From Betaproteobacteria bacterium (lineage in GTDB: Bacteria > Pseudomonadota > Gammaproteobacteria > Burkholderiales > Casimicrobiaceae), in the NCBI GenBank assembly GCA_025355395.1, contig JANXZT010000287.1, positions 1 through 5,599 of the forward strand: a stretch of DNA of 5,599 bases, given 5' to 3'. How positions within the stretch are numbered: position 1 is the first letter of the stretch; the number at the start of each line of letters is the position of its first letter. The notes below the pieces were generated by a model that saw nothing but the letters and a program-made list of their open reading frames with translations, did no database searches and was not told the DNA's origin. Below, piece after piece: positions 1 through 5,599 of this stretch. Made by a program: the position numbers and the translations under genes.

Positions 1-1
1 A

Positions 2-1831
2 GTAGCAAAGGATGTCGAGCACGAAGTGCAGCGGATGTTTGCCGATATTCCCTTTGGCTTGCCGACGGAGTCAACGCCAAAAGGAGGCGGCGGTGCAGCC
101 CGAGCCTTCTCGGTTGACGGATACGGCATTGATCAGTGGAACAAGCTTTTTACGCCGAGGCAGTTGATCGGTTTAGGCGGCATCTTGAGATCGACAAGGG
201 CGGCGTCCAATCAGATTCTTGGGTCCGATGACTCCGGTTGGCACGAAGCAATCACATCCTTTTTGGTTTGCGGCCTTTCACGGTTGCTCGATTTTTGCAA
301 TATGGGCGTGCAGTGGAAGATCGATGTGCCGACCATCAACCATTCGTTCGTCCGCTTCGCGTTACCGCTTACGTGGGATTTCGCGGAGGGAAATGTGATA
401 GGAGAATCTGCGGGCAGCTATGCGATTTGCGCCGAGCGTATTTGTGCTGGACTCAACACCTATTCGGGTTGGAAAGGTCTAGTCAAGGAACCGGTTGTAA
501 TTTGTGGCTCGGTAGTGTCCGAAACGTTTGCCGGTTTCGATGTAGTCGTCACTGATCCACCCTACTATGACGCGATTCCATATTCGGATCTGATGGATTT
601 TTTTTACGTTTGGCTCCGGAGAGTGCTGAGTGGAGTGTCAGGCGAATTCGACAGAACCTTCTCGCACCCTCTCGCGCCGAAGTGGGATCACGATACGAAC
701 GATGGCGAATTGATTGACGATTCGAGCCGGTTTGGCGGCGACAAGGACAAGTCAAAGCAAAACTACGAAGATGGCATGGCTCGTGCGTTCGCTTCATGCG
801 ATCGAGCGCTCAACCCGGACGGCCGGATGGTCGTAGTCTTTGCGCACAAGCATCCAGACGCATGGGAAACACTTGTTTCAGCGATCATCCGAACGGGCTT
901 CGTGGTAGACGGAAGTTGGCCGATTCAAACCGAGCAAGCGTCGCGCATGCGAGCGATCACGTCGGCCGCGTTGTCCTCGTCCGTCTGGCTCGTCTGCCGC
1001 AAGCGCGCTGAAGCCGCACGCCCCGGCTGGGACAATCGGGTGTTGGAGGAGATGCATACGAACATCACCCAGAAGTTGCGCGAGTTCTGGGATGCAGGCA
1101 TTCGCGGCCCGGACTTCGTCTGGGCTGCGACCGGTCCTGCGCTGGAAGCCTACAGTCAACATCCCGTCGTGAAGAAGGCAAACGACCCGGGCGCGCTGAT
1201 GACGGTCAAGGAGTTCCTCCAGCACGTACGCCGGATCGTCGTGAATTTCGTCGTGGGCCGCGTGCTGTTCGGCGAAGCGACGAGCGAAGAGGCTTCCGGC
1301 TTGGACGATGTGACCAACTACTACCTGCTGCATCGCCACGATTTCGGTATGGACGATGCGCCTGCGGGTGCGTGCATTTTGTACGCGCTTTCGTGCGGAC
1401 TCCAGGACCGCGATCTGGCCGGCCAGTACGACCTGTTGCTCCGGACGGGTGGCAAGGACGAACCCGAGGATGAGGAAGAAGCAGATGGCGCCGACGAAGA
1501 AGTGTCGGAGGGTTCGGGCAGCAAGGTGAAGCTGAAGGCATGGCAGCAGAGGACAGGCCGCAGCCTCGGCGTTGAGAGCGCGGGCGGGCGTCCGGCGCCG
1601 CTTATCGACCAGGTGCACCGGTTGATGCATCTGTGGAAGACGGGCGAGGTCGTGAAGGTGAATGAATATCTCGACGTGCGGGCGCTGCGCCAGAGCAAGA
1701 TTTTTCATCAGCTCCTGCAGGCGCTGATCGAGCTTGCGCCGCAAGGGAGCGAAGAACGATCACTCCTCGAAAAGATCAGCAACCACGTTGCGGCGCGCGG
1801 CGTGAGCCCGCAGGAGGAATTGCGGCTGTGA
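2..1831 (+). CDS. DUF1156-type (anti-phage-associated) DNA methyltransferase, 5'-truncated by window edge
   Basis: Likely S-adenosylmethionine-dependent adenine (or N4-cytosine) DNA methyltransferase, the modification component of a defence cluster. The frame is open from base 2 and 609 codons are visible. The GTG at 26 is only an internal valine: in-frame residues continue upstream, so the real start and the N-terminal DUF1156 domain, probably with the SAM-binding motif, are outside the window. Visible signs are the segment FADIPFGLP (about 35-64) and LFTPRQL (about 149-169), both familiar from this family; motif IV DPPYYDAIPYSDLMDFFYVW at 554-613; then NPDGRMVVVFAHK (about 813-851), a late strand of the methylase fold. 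A very acidic linker (1457-1510) separates this from a C-terminal helical part (about 1600-1790, PLIDQVHRLMHLW) typical of these large methylases. Family members are usually about 900-1000 aa, so roughly a third is missing. The target sequence and base cannot be read from the sequence. The stop overlaps the Fic start. Confidence 0.88.
   Translation, partial: VAKDVEHEVQRMFADIPFGLPTESTPKGGGGAARAFSVDGYGIDQWNKLFTPRQLIGLGGILRSTRAASNQILGSDDSGWHEAITSFLVCGLSRLLDFCNMGVQWKIDVPTINHSFVRFALPLTWDFAEGNVIGESAGSYAICAERICAGLNTYSGWKGLVKEPVVICGSVVSETFAGFDVVVTDPPYYDAIPYSDLMDFFYVWLRRVLSGVSGEFDRTFSHPLAPKWDHDTNDGELIDDSSRFGGDKDKSKQNYEDGMARAFASCDRALNPDGRMVVVFAHKHPDAWETLVSAIIRTGFVVDGSWPIQTEQASRMRAITSAALSSSVWLVCRKRAEAARPGWDNRVLEEMHTNITQKLREFWDAGIRGPDFVWAATGPALEAYSQHPVVKKANDPGALMTVKEFLQHVRRIVVNFVVGRVLFGEATSEEASGLDDVTNYYLLHRHDFGMDDAPAGACILYALSCGLQDRDLAGQYDLLLRTGGKDEPEDEEEADGADEEVSEGSGSKVKLKAWQQRTGRSLGVESAGGRPAPLIDQVHRLMHLWKTGEVVKVNEYLDVRALRQSKIFHQLLQALIELAPQGSEERSLLEKISNHVAARGVSPQEELRL
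1812..1817 (+). promoter_or_regulatory. Shine-Dalgarno site for the Fic gene
   Basis: AGGAGG lies inside the last codons of the methyltransferase, 10 bases before the GTG at 1828. This near-perfect site supports GTG 1828 as the Fic start over the next in-frame ATG at 1873, which has no comparable site. With the GTGA overlap it indicates translational coupling. Confidence 0.75.
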
Positions 1832-2880
1832 AGTCGTTCGAGCACCGGTATCTGCAGAGACTTCCACTATCGATGGAATTGCTGCGCGCCGTAGGCACGT
1901 TGCGCGAGTTCAAAGGACGACAGGAGCTCTACAAGCGTCAGATCCCGCAGGCGCTGGACACGCTCCGGCAAGCGGCCATGATTCAGAGCACGGAGTCGTC
2001 GAACCGCATCGAGGGGGTTGTGGCTCCTTTGAAACGCATACAGGCGTTGATCGCGGAGAAGACGACCCCGCGCGACCGTTCAGAACAGGAGATCGCAGGC
2101 TATCGTGATGTGTTGAACATGATCCACGCCAATCATGCGGATATCCCGTTCAAGCCAAGCATCGTGCTGCAGTTCCACCGGGATCTCTATCAATACGCTG
2201 GTGGCGGCGGGCAATGGAAGGGCACGAATAACGACATCGTCGAACGGCAAGCCGACGGGACGACAACCTTGCGGTTCAAACCGGTGTCGGCGATCGCGAC
2301 GTCGGATCACATGGAGCAGTTGCACCTGCAATTCGATCACGCCTGGAACCAGGGCAATGCGGAGCCTTTGCTCCTCATCGCGGCGTACTTGCTCGACTTT
2401 CTCTGCATCCACCCCTTTCCCGACGGCAACGGCCGCATGGCGCGATTGCTCACGTTGCTCCTGCTCTATCACGCGGGGCACGAAGTGGGACGCTTCATAA
2501 GTCTGGAGCGCATCGTCGAGCGGTCGAAGGAAAGCTATTACGACACGCTGCACCAGTCGTCGCAGAGTTGGCACGAGGGAAGGCATGATCTGCTGCCGTG
2601 GACAAGCTATTTGCTGGGGACCGTAACGGCGGCCTACAACGAACTGGAAGAGCGCGTCGGCACGCTCATGAGTGCGCGCGGTTCGAAGACCGGAATGGTG
2701 CTCGACGCCATTCGCGCCTCCTTTGGCGAGTTCTCCGTGAAAGACCTCCAGGAGCGCTGTCCGCACGTGGGGATCGACATGATCCGGCGGGTCTTGCGGA
2801 AGGAGCGGGATGCCGGGAGCGTGGAGTGCCTCGGGCGTGGTCCGGATGCACGCTGGCGGCGGTTGACCACTGATGATTAG
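1828..2880 (+). CDS. Fic family protein (predicted AMP-transferase) with C-terminal winged helix
   Basis: Predicted cytoplasmic Fic enzyme, which would transfer AMP (or another nucleotide phosphate) from a nucleotide to a hydroxyl on a target protein; the target is unknown. The 350-aa protein is complete. Residues 1-90 form the N-terminal Fic-associated region, with the inhibitory helix motif S58-N-R-I-E62-G63 matching [ST]xxxE[GN]. In class II enzymes this glutamate blocks ATP binding. The Fic core (about 110-250) has a target-binding flap near 131-153 and an intact active site H195-PFPDGNGR203-MAR206: catalytic His195, metal-binding Asp199 and the phosphate-binding GNGR loop. Residues about 288-347 look like a winged-helix DNA-binding domain. 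The start is GTG, overlapping the upstream TGA as GTGA, with AGGAGG upstream; the N-terminus starting there (KSFE..., LRQAAMIQSTESSNRIEG) resembles many Fic proteins of this type. Coupling to the methyltransferase suggests co-expression. It is probably self-restrained, as no separate antitoxin gene is visible. Enzyme family is near certain; role in the cluster is inference. Confidence 0.95.
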   Translation: MKSFEHRYLQRLPLSMELLRAVGTLREFKGRQELYKRQIPQALDTLRQAAMIQSTESSNRIEGVVAPLKRIQALIAEKTTPRDRSEQEIAGYRDVLNMIHANHADIPFKPSIVLQFHRDLYQYAGGGGQWKGTNNDIVERQADGTTTLRFKPVSAIATSDHMEQLHLQFDHAWNQGNAEPLLLIAAYLLDFLCIHPFPDGNGRMARLLTLLLLYHAGHEVGRFISLERIVERSKESYYDTLHQSSQSWHEGRHDLLPWTSYLLGTVTAAYNELEERVGTLMSARGSKTGMVLDAIRASFGEFSVKDLQERCPHVGIDMIRRVLRKERDAGSVECLGRGPDARWRRLTTDD

Positions 2881-2888
2881 GCCAGTGG
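2867..2888 (+). other. Short inverted repeat straddling the Fic stop codon
   Basis: CCACTG (2867-2872) and CAGTGG (2883-2888) can pair across a 10-base loop holding the TAG stop. The stem is only 6 bp and no T-run follows, so it is a poor intrinsic terminator. It may be a weak mRNA 3'-end structure or chance. Confidence 0.25.
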
Positions 2889-2890
2889 CA

Positions 2891-2903
2891 CAATTAATAG
2901 GTA
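2891..2903 (+). repeat. 13-bp direct repeat, copy 1
   Basis: CAATTAATAGGTA, identical to 2985-2997. The two copies start 94 bp apart, close to nine helical turns, so they would face the same side of the DNA. This copy begins 11 bp after the Fic stop and lacks the left palindrome arm of copy 2, so it looks like a half-site or upstream auxiliary operator. Confidence 0.7.
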
Positions 2904-2978
2904 TTACAAGGGCGCAGATTACACAATAGTCGTAACATATTGGTTTTATGGTAGTTCATGTTTCAGCGGTTGTCTGCT

Positions 2979-2999
2979 AGTACCCAATTAATAGGTACT
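2979..2999 (+). promoter_or_regulatory. Candidate operator palindrome containing direct repeat copy 2
   Basis: AGTACC (2979-2984) and GGTACT (2994-2999) are perfect 6-bp inverted arms around the 9-bp spacer CAATTAATA. The right part includes the second copy of the 13-bp repeat. The site ends 9 bp before a possible -10 box and would cover the -35 zone, as expected for a repressor operator. Dimeric regulators, such as the WYL-domain repressors common in defence islands, or the winged helix of the Fic protein, are possible ligands; neither is shown. Confidence 0.5.
2985..2997 (+). repeat. 13-bp direct repeat, copy 2
   Basis: CAATTAATAGGTA, identical to 2891-2903. It overlaps the spacer and right arm of the palindrome at 2979-2999, tying the direct repeat to the presumed operator. 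Confidence 0.7.
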
Positions 3000-3025
3000 G
3001 AACGCCATTATAGTGCATATATAAG
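2988..3025 (+). promoter_or_regulatory. Possible promoter for the DUF499 gene
   Basis: The best -10 candidate is TATAGT at 3009-3014, one base from TATAAT. TTAATA at 2988-2993 could be a poor -35 with a short 15-bp spacer. A second pair is CTGAAC (2998-3003) with TATAAG (3020-3025), spacer 16 bp. Neither -35 is good, so the promoter may be weak or need an activator. Either choice places the palindrome over or beside the -35 element. Position is tentative. Confidence 0.35.
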
Positions 3026-3041
3026 CGTAGCAAGACTCGAA

Positions 3042-3048
3042 AAGGAAG
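3042..3048 (+). promoter_or_regulatory. Shine-Dalgarno site for the DUF499 gene
   Basis: AAGGAAG lies 5 bases before ATG 3054. It decides this start over the in-frame ATG at 2958, which would add 32 residues (MFQRLSAS...) but has no strong ribosome site and would put the palindrome inside the coding region. Confidence 0.65.
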
Positions 3049-3053
3049 TCGGA

Positions 3054-5599
3054 ATGGCCAAGCCTGCATGGAAGCCGTGGCACGAAGTGGTGAAGTTGCG
3101 CGACGACGTGCGCACGGGGGAGTTGTCACTCGCGACGTTTGCCGCCGATCTCTACCAGGTGGTGATGGGCGAGGCCAAGCCTGTGTACCAGGATCCGAAG
3201 GAGTTCTTCGCACTTACCTATCCGACGTACAACCTGCGCGAGCTCTGCAAGGAAGTTGTGCTGCGGCTTGCGGGCAAGAACGAAAAGGCCGTGCGCCAGC
3301 TCGCGCTGCCCTATGGCGGTGGCAAAACGCACACGCTGATAACGCTGTACCACCTCGTCAGCGATCCGAAGAACCTGCCCGACCTGCCCGCGGTGCGCGA
3401 ATTCAAGGAAGCGTTCGGCGGCGAGCCACCCCGAACGCGCGTGGCGGCGCTTTGCTTCGACAAGCTCGATGTCGAGAAGGGCATGGAAGCGAAATCACCC
3501 AAGGGTGAGACGCGATGGCTGAAGCAACCTTGGAGCGTGCTGGCATACCAGCTCGCCGGCGACCAAGGGCTGAAAATCATCTCGGGCGATGACGGGAAGG
3601 AGCGGGACACGGCCCCTGCAGAGAACCTTCTGACGCTGCTCCTCAAGCTGCCGCGCAAGGATGGTCTCTCGGTGCTGATCCTCATCGACGAGGTGCTGAT
3701 GTACGCGCGCGAGAAAAGCGGCGCAGATCCGGTGTGGCGCTCGCGGCTCCAGAACTTCTTCCAATACCTAACGCAAGCCGTGACAAAGGTGGACCGCTGC
3801 GCGATGGTCGCCTCGCTCCTCGCTTCGGACATCAAGAAGATGGACGCGACCGGCAATGAGATCGTGAACGAGCTCTCGTCGATCTTCGGCCGGCAGCAGG
3901 AAGAGACGGTGCAGCCGGTGTCGAAAGACGACGTGGCCGAGGTGCTGCGGCGGCGCTTCTTCAAGCCCGAGTCGATCCGCGACCGCGAGGCCTTTCGTCC
4001 GCATGTCGTGGCGGCGCTGAAGGGAATCGCCGAACTGGACGAGCAGACGAAAAAGGAAGGCAAGGCCGCCGAGGAGCGCTTTCTGAAGAGCTTTCCATTC
4101 CATCCGGACCTCACCGACATCCTGTACGCGAAGTGGACGAACCTCGAGCGATTCCAGAAGACGCGTGGCGTACTGCGCACATTCGCTCTCGGGTTGCGGG
4201 ACGCCGAGAAGTGGGACGAGTCGCCGCTCGCGGGCGCCAACGTCTTTCTGCAGGCGGCGGACAAGACCGGTCTCGCCGAGGCCGCGCGCGAACTCACGAC
4301 GGTGGCCGAGTTCGAGGAATACGACAACCGCCGTTATGACTGGGGCGGCATCCTCGAGGAGGAGCTGAAAAAAGCGCAGGACATCCAGACCGAGTTTTCG
4401 GTGTTCAGGCATCGCGAGGTGGAGCAAGCGGTTATCTCCGTGTTCCTGCACTCGCAGCCCATCGGCCGGCAGGCGTCCACGCGCGAGTTGATCGTGTTGC
4501 TGGGCGCGACCCGCCCCGATCGCATCGAACTGGAGAAAGCGCTCAAGCGCTGGACCGAGCTCTCCTGGTTTCTGGACGAAGCGGCAATCGGGGGGCGTGA
4601 CGAAGACGTTGCCACACTGCCGAAGAATTGGCGGCTCGGCTTCAAACCGAATCTTCGGCAGATGCACTCGGATGCCATGGGCCGGGTGTCGGGCGAACTG
4701 ATCGAGACACGGCTGATCGACGAGATCGGCCGCACGAAGGGACTCACCGCGGGCGCCAGCGCGGCGGGGGCGAAGGTGCACACGCTGCCGCAGCGGCCAA
4801 ACGATATCGAGGATGACGGCGAATTTCATTTCGCGGTGCTCGGACCGAAGGCGGCAGCAGAATCCGGCAAGCCGAGCCCGGACGCGAAACGCTTCCTCGA
4901 CGAGACGACGGCAGCCGACCGGCCGCGCGTCTACCGCAACGCCGTGGTGCTGGTCGCGCCTTCGAAGGACGGGGTGGACATCGTCAGGAATCGCATTTGC
5001 GAGTACCTCGGGTGGGAGGAAGTCCGAGCCATGCTCAGGGATCAGAAGATCGACCCGATTCGCGAGGCGACGCTGACGATGCACGTCGACGCGGCGCGGC
5101 GCGCGATTCCCGATACGATCCAGCAGGCGTACTGCATCGTCGTTACGGTGTCGGACAAAAACGACGTGCAGGCCTTCAAGATCGCACCGAACGGAGAGCC
5201 GCTATTTGTGCGCATCAAGAAGGACTCGCGATCGAGAATTCAGGACACCGCGATCACTGCTGAAGCGCTGCTGCCGGACGGCCCGTATAACCTGTGGCGC
5301 AAAGGTGAGACCACGCAATGGGTGAAAACGCTCGTCGGCGCGTTCGCCCAGTTCGCGCACTTACCCAAGATGCTCAACCGCACAGCCATTCTCGACACGC
5401 TCGTACGCGGTTGCGAGGACGGCGCGTTCGTGCTGCGCGTGACGCGCCCTGACAAGTCCGTGAAAACATATTGGCGCGAGCGGCCGGACGAGACGGCGCT
5501 GAAGAATCCGGGACTGGAAGTCGTGCTGCCCGCGGCGGCCGAAATCACTTCGCTCGATCATGAGTTGCTCGTTCCGCAGCGGCTCCCCGGACTGTGGAT
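3054..5599 (+). CDS. DUF499 domain-containing ATPase (anti-phage-associated), 3'-truncated by window edge
   Basis: Large predicted cytoplasmic P-loop ATPase; 848 codons are visible without a stop, and the gene continues past the right edge. It starts MAKPAWKPWHEVVKLRDDV, a usual DUF499-type opening. Walker A is ALPYGGGKTHT at residues 84-94, with Lys91 and Thr92 contacting nucleotide phosphates. Walker B is VLILIDEVLMYAR, with Asp212 and Glu213 as metal-binding and catalytic acids. Shortly after comes the family-like SSIFGRQQEETVQPVSKDDV (about bases 3876-3935). The C-terminal part (about 4810-5060) has another conserved-looking segment, including RVYRNAVVLVAP. Family members are roughly 900-1100 aa, so most of the protein is here. 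DUF499 ATPases co-occur with DUF1156 methylases in defence islands; their exact biochemical job is not established to my knowledge, but DNA sensing or translocation is plausible. Separation from Fic by a 173-bp regulatory gap suggests its own promoter. Long reading frames on the opposite strand here are shadows of high-GC codon use. Confidence 0.9.
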   Translation, partial: MAKPAWKPWHEVVKLRDDVRTGELSLATFAADLYQVVMGEAKPVYQDPKEFFALTYPTYNLRELCKEVVLRLAGKNEKAVRQLALPYGGGKTHTLITLYHLVSDPKNLPDLPAVREFKEAFGGEPPRTRVAALCFDKLDVEKGMEAKSPKGETRWLKQPWSVLAYQLAGDQGLKIISGDDGKERDTAPAENLLTLLLKLPRKDGLSVLILIDEVLMYAREKSGADPVWRSRLQNFFQYLTQAVTKVDRCAMVASLLASDIKKMDATGNEIVNELSSIFGRQQEETVQPVSKDDVAEVLRRRFFKPESIRDREAFRPHVVAALKGIAELDEQTKKEGKAAEERFLKSFPFHPDLTDILYAKWTNLERFQKTRGVLRTFALGLRDAEKWDESPLAGANVFLQAADKTGLAEAARELTTVAEFEEYDNRRYDWGGILEEELKKAQDIQTEFSVFRHREVEQAVISVFLHSQPIGRQASTRELIVLLGATRPDRIELEKALKRWTELSWFLDEAAIGGRDEDVATLPKNWRLGFKPNLRQMHSDAMGRVSGELIETRLIDEIGRTKGLTAGASAAGAKVHTLPQRPNDIEDDGEFHFAVLGPKAAAESGKPSPDAKRFLDETTAADRPRVYRNAVVLVAPSKDGVDIVRNRICEYLGWEEVRAMLRDQKIDPIREATLTMHVDAARRAIPDTIQQAYCIVVTVSDKNDVQAFKIAPNGEPLFVRIKKDSRSRIQDTAITAEALLPDGPYNLWRKGETTQWVKTLVGAFAQFAHLPKMLNRTAILDTLVRGCEDGAFVLRVTRPDKSVKTYWRERPDETALKNPGLEVVLPAAAEITSLDHELLVPQRLPGLW

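Larger units (their letters stand above)
2881..3053 (+). promoter_or_regulatory. AT-rich intergenic region between Fic and DUF499 genes
   Basis: This 173-bp gap is the only clearly non-coding stretch of the window. It is about 40% G+C over 2881-3000 by hand count, against about 60% in the flanking genes. It contains a 13-bp direct repeat, a palindrome and possible -10 boxes (listed separately), so it probably holds the promoter and operator for the DUF499 gene. No tRNA, ncRNA or convincing small gene was seen. The DUF499 frame stays open back to 2955, with an ATG at 2958, but that start lacks a good ribosome site. Confidence 0.6.

Noticed and set aside
26..28. GTG as start codon of the methyltransferase
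   Set aside because: The frame is open upstream to base 2 and encodes family-like residues, and a protein starting here would lack the DUF1156 and SAM-binding parts.
598..605. Run of eight T as a phase-variation or frameshift site in the methyltransferase
   Set aside because: It encodes the conserved DFFYVW segment after DPPYYD, the frame is intact, and eight T is modest; no evidence of slippage.
878..1744. 288-aa open frame on the - strand
   Set aside because: Antisense to the methyltransferase, no recognisable motif; shadow.
2080..2766. 228-aa open frame on the - strand
   Set aside because: Antisense to the Fic core including its active site; no family resemblance.
2867..2888. Rho-independent terminator after Fic
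   Set aside because: The stem is only 6 bp with a 10-base loop and no following T-run.
2891..2997. Repeat pair as CRISPR array, transposon ends or att sites
   Set aside because: Only two 13-bp direct copies, no transposase or integrase nearby, spacing too long for one CRISPR unit; operator explanation fits better.
3311..4327. 338-aa open frame on the - strand
   Set aside because: Antisense to the DUF499 P-loop region, Ser/Arg-rich low-complexity composition, no ribosome site argument; shadow.
3768..5084. 438-aa open frame on the - strand
   Set aside because: It is wholly antisense to the DUF499 gene, rich in Arg, His and Leu, and shows no recognisable domain; typical high-GC shadow.

Overview
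This window comes from a high-GC bacterium. The coding DNA is roughly 60% G+C by hand count, genes have Shine-Dalgarno sites and GTG is used as a start codon. A proteobacterium is likely, but no marker gene allows a finer placement. The content looks like part of a mobile or defence island and not a housekeeping region.

Three genes, all on the + strand, account for almost everything. (1) Bases 2-1831 are the C-terminal two thirds or so of a DUF1156-type DNA methyltransferase, with the catalytic motif DPPYYD; its start lies before the window. (2) Bases 1828-2880 are a complete Fic protein (350 aa) with an intact HPFPDGNGR active site, an N-terminal self-inhibition motif and a C-terminal winged helix. 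It overlaps the methyltransferase stop by four bases. (3) Bases 3054-5599 are the first 848 codons of a DUF499 ATPase with Walker A and B motifs, which runs off the right edge without a stop.

The only non-coding stretch is the 173-bp gap 2881-3053. It is AT-rich (about 40% G+C in its first 120 bases). It carries a 13-bp perfect direct repeat 94 bp apart, and the second copy is embedded in a 6+9+6 bp palindrome just upstream of a possible -10 box. This looks like an operator/promoter region that makes the DUF499 gene a separately controlled unit.

DUF1156 methyltransferases and DUF499 ATPases are known to co-occur in defence islands, and proteins of both families are often annotated as anti-phage associated. 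The usual reading is a modification-based system: the methyltransferase marks host DNA and the ATPase, with further genes (often a helicase and a nuclease), acts on unmarked DNA. Those other genes are not visible here. The unusual element is the Fic gene between the two, translationally coupled to the methyltransferase. It may be a passenger, a regulator, or a toxin that guards the system. This is inference.
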